Assembly: GCA_022828595.1 (NCBI GenBank)
Contig: JAKGHH010000007.1
Span: forward strand, 41,525,973 to 41,589,972
Direction: 5' to 3'
Origin: Nelumbo lutea
Taxonomy: Eukaryota; Streptophyta; Magnoliopsida; Proteales; Nelumbonaceae
Length of the DNA stretch: 64,000 nt
The notes beneath the pieces were generated by a model. It saw only the letters and a program-made list of their open reading frames with translations, searched no databases and was not told the DNA's origin. Position 1 is the first letter of the stretch. Each line of letters starts with the position of its first letter. Shown in pieces: positions 1 to 10,000 of this stretch. The position numbers were made by a program, and so were the translations under genes.

Positions 1-1000
1 TATCTTTAGGAGAATGCATAAACTGACTGAGAACACTTACTGCATAGGAAATATCTGGCCGGGTCATGCAAAGGTATCACAACTTCCCAAGCAATCTCTG
101 AAACACTCCTTTATCAGACAAAGGTGCACCATTTGTGGCAGAAAGCTTATGATTAGGATCAATGGGAGTGGAGATGGGTTTAGCTCCAAGTTTACTAGTT
201 TCAGCAAGAAGATCAAGGACATATTTGTGTTGAGATATGAATATACCATCCTTAGATCAAACAACTTCAATGCCCAAGAAATACCGAAGATCTTCCAAAT
301 CTTTGATGTCAAATTCAGAGTTGAGAAATGCTTTTAGTTTACTGGCCTCTTCAATGTCATTACCCGTGACCACAATATCATCAACATAAACAATCAAGAA
401 GGTCACCAGAGAGTCAATTCTCTTCAAGAATAGTGTATGATCAGGTTGTGTTTGAATGTAGCCAAAGGAGACAAGAGTGGCCTGAAATCTCTCAAACCAA
501 GCCCGGGGAGATTGTTTGAGACCATAAAGGGATTTGTGTAGTTTACACACCTTGCCTTTCATTTCTTTCCCATACACTCCTGGAGGTAGAGACATATAGA
601 CCTCTTCATGTAGTTATCCATTCAGGAAGGCATTCTTAACATCAAACTGGTGTAGGGGCCAGTCAAAAGTAGCTGCTAGAGAAAGTAAAACCCTGACTGA
701 AGTCATCTTAGCTACAGGAGCAAATGTCTCCAGATAGTCAATGCCATACATTTGGGTGTAGCTCTTAGCAACCAACCGAGCCTTAAACCTCTCAATAGAG
801 CCATCAGAGTGATATTTAATAGTAAATACTCATTTACAACCCACTGGTTCCTTTCCTTCCGGCAAGTCCACAATGTCTCAGGTATGATTCTTATGCAATG
901 CATCAAGTTCAGTCATCATAGCATCTCTCCATTTAGCTTGAGATAAAGCTTCCGGTACAGACCTGGGTATCACATGGGAAGAAACAGAGGCAAGAAAAGA
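1..1000 (-). pseudogene. COP1 reverse transcriptase and start of RNase H (decayed)
   Basis: The minus strand encodes a copia RT spread over three frames. The start is near 970 (motif WRDAMMTELDALHKN). The best preserved stretch is 257-595, with SLYGLKQSPRAWFERF and the catalytic YVDD inside FLIVYVDDIVVTGND, followed by a DIKDLEDLRYFLGIEV block. RNase H-side sequence (TRPDISYAVSVLSQF type) continues to position 1. A stop separates the AFLNG block from the EEVYMSLPPG block near 600. The YVDD is intact, but the reading frame is not, so no working enzyme is expected. Confidence 0.88.
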
Positions 1001-2200
1001 GTAGTAGGAAGGGGAGAAAAAGGCTATAAGATAAGTGTTTGGATATACAATGGGCTGTACACTTCCGCTTGCCCTTGCGAAGAGCAATAGGAAGGTCAAG
1101 GTCTGGAACATTCAGAGATGGGTTAGTAGAGGGCTGACCTGTTTCCTCAGGAATGATGGGAGTGGCAAGATGCTCTTCTGAAGGAGTGGAAACAACCTGC
1201 ACATGTTTGAATCTCCGCCTTTGGTACCACCTCTGGAGAGCAGGAGCAGAAGCAGGAGGGGGAGCATGGACATCAGGGGTAGGTCTAGTGGAAGAGGTGG
1301 ACACCCCATGATCGGACTCACAAGGAATGAGAAGCGGAACAGTTGGAGACATAGCAAAGTACTCATCAAATTTCTCCCCCTCAGGAGGAATACTAAAGAA
1401 GGGAGTCAACTCTGCATAGGTGACATCCCGAGATACAAAGTGGGTGCCATGAACCGGATCAAAACAACAATAATCCTTCTGTGTGGAAGCATATCCCAGA
1501 AACACACACTTATGAGCCTTGGGTTCAAACTTATGCCTTTGGTGACTATGAATATGCACATAGCAAATACACCTAAACACACGGAGAGGAAGAGAAAAGA
1601 GATCCTTATCCAGGAAGAGAAGACTAAAAGGGGTTTTAAAGCCAAGGACCCGGGAGGGCATACAGTTGATCAGAAAGGTAGCAATAAGAACATCTCCCCA
1701 AAACTTTATAGGAACATGGGATGCAAATAAAAGGGATCTGGCAACCTCAACCATATGCCTGTTCTTTCTTTCCGCCACCCCGTTTTGTTGTGGAGTGTAG
1801 GAACATGAACTTTGATGAATAACCCCAAAAGTTTCAAGATAAGTGGAGAGGGTTCTCTCAAAATACGCATTAGCATTGTTAGAGCGGAATATTTTGATAT
1901 GGGTATTAAACTGGGTGATGATGAGTTCATGAAAAATTTTCACAATAGCCGGTACTTCATCCTTGGATTTCATGAGATAAATCCAAGTGTAACGTGAGTA
2001 ATCATCAATGAAAAGGATAAAGTACCTCTAACCCCCCATGGTTGGCATGCGATATGGCCCCCACACTTCAGAGTGAACAATATGGAAAGGAGAAAATGAT
2101 CTTTTATTGCTAATTGAATAGGACTGTCTACAGTGCTTTGCTAGCTCACATGATTCACAATGAAGACTCGATAAAGACACTCCTTTTCCAACCCTGATAC
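933..2200 (-). pseudogene. COP1 integrase core, pre-integrase motif and linker
   Basis: The long open stretch 933-1973 covers the second half of a copia integrase: IKIFRSNNANAYF (the second catalytic Asp of the usual SDN is now Asn), then PQQNGVAERKNRHMVE with the catalytic Glu, then VFLGYASTQKDYCCFDP. Upstream, at 1974-2200, the other frames give a CESCELAKHC zinc-binding motif and an HSEVWGP first-Asp block in which the Asp is replaced by Glu. At least one stop falls just before FILFIDDYSRYTW. Two catalytic changes plus frame breaks argue for an inactive copy. The C-terminal linker is Pro/Ser-rich, as usual between integrase and RT. Confidence 0.87.
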
Positions 2201-2202
2201 CA

Positions 2203-2335
2203 TGTAAAGAGATTGGGCCGAAGCAAGATAGTTCATCCCATCTAGCTTAATTGTGGTAACACCCGTCAAAACGAAATCTACTGGAGTAGGTCCAGAAGCT
2301 GGCACCTGCTTGAACTCACTTTCGTATGTCTCCAT
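2203..2335 (-). pseudogene. COP1 gag N-terminus fused to pre-integrase by deletion
   Basis: An ATG at 2335 opens METYESEFKQ, then VTTIKLDGMNYL, the conserved start of copia gag (UBN2-like domain). After about 45 codons the sequence jumps, near 2200, into the GKGVSLSSLHCESC pre-integrase motif in another frame. Most of gag, its zinc knuckle and the protease are therefore missing. Confidence 0.75.
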
Positions 2336-2760
2336 TAATCAAATGAAAATCAAAGAACAGAAAATTTTGACTATGTAAACTTACTTGAAGTCAAACCAGA
2401 ACTTGGGTGCTTGAAAAACTAGGGTTTTGCTCCATTCAGCAAATGGGCGGGAGAGAGAAGACACTGCCGCACCTACCAGAGTAACCCGAACTCTTCCAAA
2501 CCCGAACCGCCCTCCTTAGCAGTCACAAGACACTTTCCAAGCACAGAGCGCCACACCCAAGCTTCACTTTTCCTGGTAACTCGAAAATCTCCAGTCGGCT
2601 AGGGTTTTGGGCAGCAGCAAAACAACATCACTTCTTGGCAAAATCTGGCCAGAACTAAACTCTCCAAACCCTTCTATAGAGAACTCATCTCTCCATACAC
2701 TCTCTTGATTTTAGAGTGTACAGGAACAAGGAAAAAAAAGAAGAAAGAGGAACTGAACCC

Positions 2761-2772
2761 GCTTTGATACCA
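2761..2772 (-). other. COP1 primer-binding site (tRNA-Met type)
   Basis: The minus strand reads TGGTATCAAAGC three bases inside the LTR. This is one base from TGGTATCAGAGC, the usual initiator-Met tRNA complement of plant copia elements. It fixes the orientation and the inner LTR end. Confidence 0.8.
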
Positions 2773-2775
2773 AGA

Positions 2776-3120
2776 TGTAAATCAGTCCTCTAATATCAAG
2801 AATAAATTTAGTGATTAGCAGAATAGAACAGATCTGAATAACTGTATAAGAGAGGAAGATGGCGAAGAGAAGAGGTAAGAGAAGAAGAAGTCGAATTAAT
2901 CACCCTTCTCCTCTAACCCAATTTTTTTTTTAATCTCTAAAAAATTGATAATGACAAGTATACCCTTAAGTGGGCGGCCAGCTTGGCAGTTACATAAAGA
3001 AAGTAAAATAAGAACAAATAACAGGCCCATTAAGTGAGACCCATCAACATAAAATAAAAGGTAAAATAAAGGATATCACATGAGAGGCTGTTAGGGCCCA
3101 TTAGGCCCAGTCTCTTTACA
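2776..3120 (-). repeat. COP1 5' LTR, 345 bp
   Basis: The block runs from TGTAAA to TTTACA (perfect 6-bp terminal inverted repeat with TG...CA ends), directly beside the primer-binding site. The partner LTR is outside the window, so age and target duplication cannot be judged here. Confidence 0.8.
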
Positions 3121-3765
3121 TTCTGGACTTGTTTTATATAGTAATTTCCATAATTGCTATTCAATAATAAACTCACAATTTACTGTTTAGTACTTTCTTG
3201 TGCCTTTACATTCAAATAATTTTAGTAACATAAAGAAAGTGTTATTATAGTTTTAGAGACTTGGAGTCCTTAGTTTTAAAGCAACTATAAGTTGATTTGG
3301 ATCAGTTTCTTAGTCTAGATTGGAGTCTGTAAAGGGAAATAAGGTTTAGTTTAGTGAGCTATGGTTGTTACCAGAAAATTTTCTCTTTATTATTTATTTT
3401 TTTCTCTTTCTAAATTCTTGCTCATACTTTGGTGGACAGCAAGCTGTAAACTTGCTTCCTCTTCCCTATTCTTCACTAAATCACCTAGAGCCCCTTGACC
3501 GCTCAAAGCCCACTGCCCACCACAAGATCTGAAGTTTGTAGGACCCTACCTTGTCCTTTTTTCACATAAGTATATTTTTATTATGTCTTTATAACACTGC
3601 TGCTCAGCAGAGAAAGCAATAAGAATAATTTTTTGGGTAAATTATTTATACCTCTCTAGGGGTTTCCATAAAATGCTTATACCATCCCTTGGGTTTTCCT
3701 ATGAAGTTGTACCCCTTTATGACCATGAAACTACATGGATTTGTTAATGGAAGCAGAATTAAGAA
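3121..3765. other. Unassigned AT-rich stretch between COP1 and the LINE
   Basis: No ORF above noise, no recognisable PUB4 exon and no repeat signature were seen. It may be host intron or upstream DNA of the PUB4-like gene, or older decayed elements. Confidence 0.4.
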
Positions 3766-3875
3766 TTTTTTTTTTTTGGAAAAAGATAAAGTGATTTTAT
3801 TCAATGAGAAAGCCAAATACAATAAGAGTCAAACGAACTAGGCCTTCCTGAGCCCACAACATATTACAAGAACAT

Positions 3876-4235
3876 CTATGATTTAGTACAAAGAAGGAGA
3901 TAAACATTCTGACTTTTAAACTCCTCATTCATCGACACCCAGGAGCAAATCTTCCCCACCACTTTCTGCACAATCTCATCTGGACTTTTAGATTGATTAC
4001 AGAAAATTCTATTGTTTCTTTCCATCCAAATGGACCAAAGAACAGCCTGCGGAGTATTATTCCAAACAAGCCTGCCTTTCTTGCTAAGACCCTCCAATCT
4101 CCAACTCATAAACAGCTCCTTCACAGACTTAGGCATAGCCCAACACACCTCTAATTTCTTGAAGAAATGTCCCCAGATTGAAGAGATCGGACAGTGAATG
4201 CACAAATGATCTATAGATTCAGCACCCATGCTGCA
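3876..4235 (-). pseudogene. LINE ORF2 C-terminal zf-RVT domain (frameshifted)
   Basis: The minus-strand frame continues as MGAESIDHLCIHCP then WGHFFKKLEVCWAMP, the zinc-binding reverse-transcriptase domain at the end of plant LINE ORF2. It is one base out of frame with the RT ORF, so one small indel near 4220-4235 separates them. Confidence 0.8.
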
Positions 4236-6290
4236 TAAAAACAGGAGGGATCAGGAATCTGAATACCCCTTCTCTCCAAGTTGACCCTAGTTAGACATTT
4301 ATTTAAAACCATTGTCCAAACCAGGAAGTTAACCTTGGAGGGACAGGTGGGGTTCCAAATCTGCCCATCCGGGAAGTTCTCCTGACCTGAGCTGCACATC
4401 TTAAGGAAAAGGGATTTAACTGTGAATCTACCATCTGCATTCCACTTCCAAGTCCATTCATCTTCCATACTCATATCAGTTCTCTGATTTTGAAGCTGCC
4501 CCAACAAACCTACATACTCCTCCACTTCCCTGTCTAGCAAATTCCTCCTACATAGGGGAGTCCAAGAGAAGGAGCCCCCAGCGGTACTAATGTTATCAGC
4601 AACTGAAGAATCTTGATTCACTGCAATTTGGAACAGTCGGGGAAAAGCATCAGCCAAGGGGCCTTCCTCACACCAGGAATCCTTCCAAAACTTGATTCTA
4701 TCCCCTTTTTCAACTTTAAACTTGACCCCGTTCATGAAAATAGTACTGATCTTAGAAATACCAGCCCATAGAGAACTACCCCCAAATGAAAGGGGATCGA
4801 GAGTTTTCCAATTTCCCCAATCCACGCCATACTTAGCCGCAATGAGACACCTCCACCAAGCATTTCTCTCAAAAGCAAATCTCCATATCCATTTGCTAAG
4901 AAGAGCAACATTGAAATCCATTTGCTCCAACCTCTTTGCAATTTTATTTGGAATTGGAAAGAGATAAAGAAAGTGTGTTGGGAGATTGGATTGGGAGCTC
5001 TTAATCAATGTAACCCTACCACCAAAAGATAAATTTTTAGCCTTCCAAAGAGCCAACCTCTTCTCCATTCTCTCAATGATTGGACTCCAGATTGAAGAAG
5101 AGGAACATTTTGTCCCAAGAGGCAACCCCAAATACTTAACCGGAAGGAGCTCCATATGGCAGGCCATTATCTGTGCACAATCTTCCAAATTTACAACTTG
5201 ACCCACTGGGATGATCTTTCTTTTGTTCAGATTGACTTTGAGACCCGTAACCACTTCAAACCAACTCAGAATTCCAAGAACTGTTTCCAACTGAGGTAGA
5301 GATGCGTTCACAAAGCAGAGGGTATCATCAGCAAACTGAAGAATATTAACTTTCTCTTTACCTGGAGAGATAGCAAACCCATTCCATAATCCCGATTCTG
5401 CTGCCTTCTTACTAAAAAGAGTGAGGATTTCCATAACACAGATGAACAACAAGGGTGACAGAGGATTGAGAATGGGCTGCCCATTAATTAGGATTGAGAA
5501 TTTAGAGGTCTTAGTACAAACACTAACCCAGTTTCTCCATTTCTGTCCAAAATTCATGCATTCCAACACCCTATCCAAACAATTCCAATTGACATTGTCA
5601 TAGTCCTTCTCAATGTCAAGCTTACAAACAACCCCCAGAATACCCTGTCTTCTCCTTGAGTCAATTAACTCATTAGCAACTAAAATTGAGTCTACCATCT
5701 GTTTGCCTGGAATAAATGCATTCTGATTATTTGAAATAACATTACCTATCACCCCTTTCATTCTTTCTGCCAAGACTTTCGCCAAGATTTTATAGAAATT
5801 GCGAAGTAAGCTAATAGGCCTAAACTCCTTAATATTCACAACCCCCTCAATTTTTGGAATAAGGGAGATAAAAATGGCATTTAGACTTCTTTGTAGGGAT
5901 GTATTTGCATGAAACTCCTGGAACACCTTCATCACATCTTCTTTCACAAAGTCCCAGCACTTCAGGTAGAATAGATTGGTAAAACCATCCGGCCCAGGTG
6001 ATTTATCACTTTCAAGCTTCTTAATTGCTGCACTGACTTCCTCTTCTGTAAAAGGCCTTTCAAGCCAACTTTTCTGGGTCTCACTCAGTTGCTTAAAGGA
6101 GAGATTGAAGGGAAATGGTCTCAGCTCCCACTTTTCCTTGTAAAGTTCTTTATAGAAAGAGGTTGCAACTGCTTTAATCTCTGAATCAGATTCACCACAT
6201 CTCTCATTCCATGTCAACTTCTTAATAGCTGAAACTCTAGCTCTAGCATTAGCCACTGTGTGAAAGAAATGTGTATTAGTTTTGCATCTA
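4211..6290 (-). pseudogene. LINE ORF2 reverse transcriptase
   Basis: A 681-residue open stretch (4211-6256; in-frame homology extends back to about 6290 as NTHFFHTVANARA). It has SDKSPGPDGF, FRPISLL, NAFIPGKQMVDSIL and the catalytic block LQFADDTLCFVN with intact F-ADD. The stretch before PLSPLLF is shorter than usual and lacks the GLRQGD element. Downstream it has KYLGLPLG and an SFGGRVTLIKS thumb-like motif common to plant LINEs. The frame is lost near 4211-4230, just before the zinc domain. Length and content identify a retroelement, not a host gene. Confidence 0.92.
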
Positions 6291-6295
6291 AATAT

Positions 6296-6921
6296 ACTTC
6301 CAATTCATGTAAGTACCCTCATTTATAAACACTAAATACAGTTCTACCATCTAATTTTTATTTTATTTTTTCTTTTGTCTCCCACCTAATTATTATGATA
6401 GGAAAAATTTGCCTCATAAAAAATTACAACAAGGATGTTTTTATCCTTATAATATACGAAGAGGTGTCATAAAAGGGTGAATTGGACTTTTGAAAAGTTT
6501 TAAAGATCACTTGAGCATTTTCAGTTACTAAAGTTGATGGCATATCAGCACTTAAAAGAAAAGGGGAGGTCTCAATAATTTACCGATTTTTAACAGAAAA
6601 TTTCAGCCCATTGCTTGAATGTTTTTTTCTCTCTTTGATATCTTTCCTCTGTTTAGTTTAGGTGTTCTGCTGTAAAAGAATTACCAAATCAGATCTGTTT
6701 AGGGACTAATATCTGCATTAATAAATCTGTTCTTAGCTTTCTACTCCATGATCATGAGAGGTACGAATTTCCTGTAACATGATCTTCATTTCTTCTCCTC
6801 TGATGTATGGGACATTTGATTAGGCATGTAGTGTGCTTGGTAGTTGGAAAGTATTTTTCTTTGTTTCTTCATGTATAATAAATTGTGCATGTTCTAAGGC
6901 TCTGGTTCTGACATGATCCAG
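6296..6921. other. PUB4: Probable intron sequence upstream of the first visible PUB4-like exon
   Basis: No coding similarity was found here to the N-terminal UND region that should precede the exon at 6922. The stretch is AT-rich and ends in an AG acceptor at 6920-6921. It most likely belongs to an intron whose donor lies upstream of the LINE or outside the window. Confidence 0.5.
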
Positions 6922-7038
6922 GTTTTACAAATTGAATCAATATTGGAAAGAATTCAGGCTTCTGCATTGGAGGTCTTCCATATACTGAAGTCTTTGCATC
7001 AAAATCTATTTGCTGATTTGAGTTCAGCATCTCTTGAG
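6922..7038 (+). CDS. PUB4: PUB4-like exon, end of UND region
   Basis: It encodes [11 protein letters not shown]...SSASLE, matching the family block before the long exon. It is bounded by AG at 6920-6921 and GT at 7039-7040. It is 117 bases, phase 0 at both ends, and joins directly to [13 protein letters not shown] at 11907. Confidence 0.85.
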
Positions 7039-10000
7039 GTATGTAACAAATGAAAAGAAAATCTATGTATTATGGAGCAAACTAATTTTCTTGTATTCAT
7101 AGTCTAGACAGTGCATCATTTTATCAACTTGGTGTAAAAATTGAAGAATAGGTAAAAGAACAGTTTTCCTATTTGTATATGTGTAAATCTTATATTGAAA
7201 GACAACACAAATGGGTTTAAATAGCTGATTTTATTACTTGTAATATTGGAAACTTCAACTAACTATTACAATGCATACCATTCAGCTAACGCTAGCTGAT
7301 TTTGAGCACCTAAAAATATGTTGAGATATGTAGACAATGATATTGTGTACCTCACACATTTTATTACAATGTATCACATTCCCTAACACTTTCTCAAACT
7401 CACAATGCTTTGCAAACAAATATATCGTGAGTTGAAACTAATGGAAACTGTCTGCAAGTAAATTTGCCTAATGAGAAAAAGTGTTTATTGTTATATGCTG
7501 ATGTTGACTTGCCTGCTGCTGAACTGACAAAATTAACATCTAGGTAAAATATGTTGTCTGCTGCTGAAGAAACTAGTGCTGAGGAAGTCAAAGCCCAAAT
7601 GGTTTAACTTTGTTCAAAATGACTCCTGAAGATATAGCCATGCAATATAATGGCAAACTGATGCATGAGAGAATTCTGGGATACAATACAACATGAGCTA
7701 AATTAATATAATGCATCAATGTATCTCTTAACACTCCCCCTCAAACTGATGCAACGGCATGAGCATCAGTTTGCTCACAAGGAATAAGTGTTTGGATCTT
7801 GTCATGCCCTTTGTGAAGATGTCAACAACCTGCACATCGGAGGCGACATGAGGGAGAGAGATGGGGCCAGTAGGAAACAAGTCACAGATAGTGGTAGTCC
7901 ACCTCAATATGCTTCGTCCTTTCATGAAAGACTGGGTTAGAGGCAATCTTTGTAGCACTAGTGTTGTTTGCATACAGAGGACTTGGTGTAGGAGGGGCAT
8001 GACTTGGTTCCTTAAATAGAGATTGAAGCCAAACAACTTCACTACAAATTTTGGATATTGCCTTATATTCTGCTTCCGTAGAGGAATTGGATTCAGTTTG
8101 ATGCTTCTTGCATTTCCATGAGATAAGAGAGCCACCCATGAAGACACACCATCTAGTTGTGGAATGGCATGTGTTGGGTCAACCAATCTAATCTGCATCA
8201 ACATAGGCCCTCAGTTAGACAAGAGAGGATGAAGAGAAGAATAGACCCTGGATAAAGTGCCGTAAACATAGCGGATGATCCGATGTACAACAGTTAGGTG
8301 GTCTAGAGATACGAGTAGAATGACACAAAGGAACAAGAGGAACAATTGAGGAATTTGAAATTGGAGTGTCACTTACAAGATTGTCTGAGATGGGCAAAGG
8401 ATCTGGACCGGAAGGGGTCATAAACGCAGGCAATGGACCGCGAGGGGGACATGTACGAAATGTAAACATCCAAAATCATGATGGGAAAGATTTGGGTGGG
8501 AGCCAAGCATCTTCTGATGAGGAGACATGTTAGCAAGAACCGTGAAGGAATAAATTAATCAGATACATGGCCGTACTAGCAGCCTCTACCTAGAATGTGG
8601 GAGGCACATGTGACTCTTGAAGAAGAGTCCTCGCAACGTTGAGAATGTGTTCATTCTTTCTTTCTACCACACCATTTTGCTAAGGAGTGTCTGGACAATA
8701 CGACGTGCAAAAGGATCATAACAAAGAAATCCCTTGTGGTTAGGACTATATCCCACAAAAGCACAGATAAAGGATTGAGCTGAAAGCTTTGAATGTTCAC
8801 AAGGGGTAAGATGAATGGAACATAAACATCCAAAAACATGAAGATGGGAAAGATCTGGGGGGAGGGGAGCCAAACATCTTCTGATGAGAATGTGGGAGGC
8901 ACACGTGGCTCTTGTAGAAGAGTCCTCACAACACTGAGAACGTGGCCATGCTTTCGTTCCACCACACCATTTTGCTGAGGAGTATTTGGACAACACCGTT
9001 GGACTTGTATGCCATGATGTTTCAAATAAACCAGAAATTCTCCATCACTATATTCTCTCTTTGAATTTGAACGTAAGGCTTGCACACTTGATTGAAACCA
9101 AACTCAAACCATAGTATGAAACAACCAAAAGGTTGGTAAAACTTCTGACTTGTGTTTGAGAAAGTAGATCCAAGTGTACCTGGTATAATCATTAATGAAC
9201 AATACAAGATATTTGTATCACAATTGAGAAATAACATATGAAGTCCAAACATCACTATGTATAATTGCAAAAGGTGAAATAACATGTTTTGCTTTGTGAG
9301 TGAATGGCAAAATATGACTCTTACTCAAACAACAAGGAACACAAGATGTATCAAAAGTTTTCAAAGAGGAAATTTTAGTTTTAATAAAACCAGACTCAAA
9401 CAAATATTTAAGTTTTTCAAAATATGACTCTTGCTCCCAATGATGTCATGTTTCTCACCATTGGCAATGACGATATGCTTATGGTGGGTCTCAGAAAGCT
9501 TGTTTGATGGTTCATGGTAGGCTCTAGTCATATGATTCGTAGCACCATAATCAATTATCCAAACTTGAGAGGAGGAAGAATAGTAACTAGAGAACTCACC
9601 ATATAGTCCAATAGTAGAAAAGGCAAATGAGATAGCAAGGGATACTGGTTGTCATATTTCTTCCTTATTTAAGGAAGTAGAAGATTCACCTTTGGAAGTA
9701 GAGGCGTTGGACTTCTGTCCCTCAAACGCCTGATAAGCTCGTGGCTTTTTCTTCTTCATGGGAAACCTTGGATGGGCAAATTGAGCAATCTAGAATGATA
9801 TAACCATGTTGTTTGCAATAGGTGCAAAGATTCATTTTGCAATGTGAAGCTATATGTCCAAACCCTTTACATTCATAACATTGGGTTTTGAAGGGACCCT
9901 TTCCACCAGATTTCTTACTCCCGTGTGCAATGAAAACAGTATCAGTCCTTGAATCAAGTTGATTCCCCTCTATGTTTGCAGCAGTTATGAGCCTAGTCTC

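Larger units (their letters stand above)
1..3120 (-). mobile_element. COP1: Ty1/copia LTR retrotransposon, minus strand, runs off the window start
   Basis: Reading down the minus strand from 3120 the order is LTR (2776-3120), primer-binding site, gag start, pre-integrase zinc motif, integrase core, linker, reverse transcriptase and the beginning of RNase H. This is the Ty1/copia order (integrase before RT). The far LTR lies beyond the window. Several stops and frame changes, and a large gag-to-integrase deletion near 2200, make it non-autonomous. It lies upstream of the visible exons of the PUB4-like gene. Confidence 0.93.
3766..6295 (-). mobile_element. 5'-truncated L1-type LINE, minus strand
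   Basis: A run of 12 T at 3766-3777 is the poly(A) tail of a minus-strand element. The body holds ORF2 from just before the RT through a C-terminal zf-RVT domain. The apurinic endonuclease that should precede RT is absent, the usual 5' truncation of target-primed insertion. I could not find a convincing target-site duplication. Confidence 0.9.

Noticed and set aside
4211..6256. 681-codon ORF as a host gene
   Set aside because: PGPDGF, FADD and zf-RVT motifs identify LINE ORF2.
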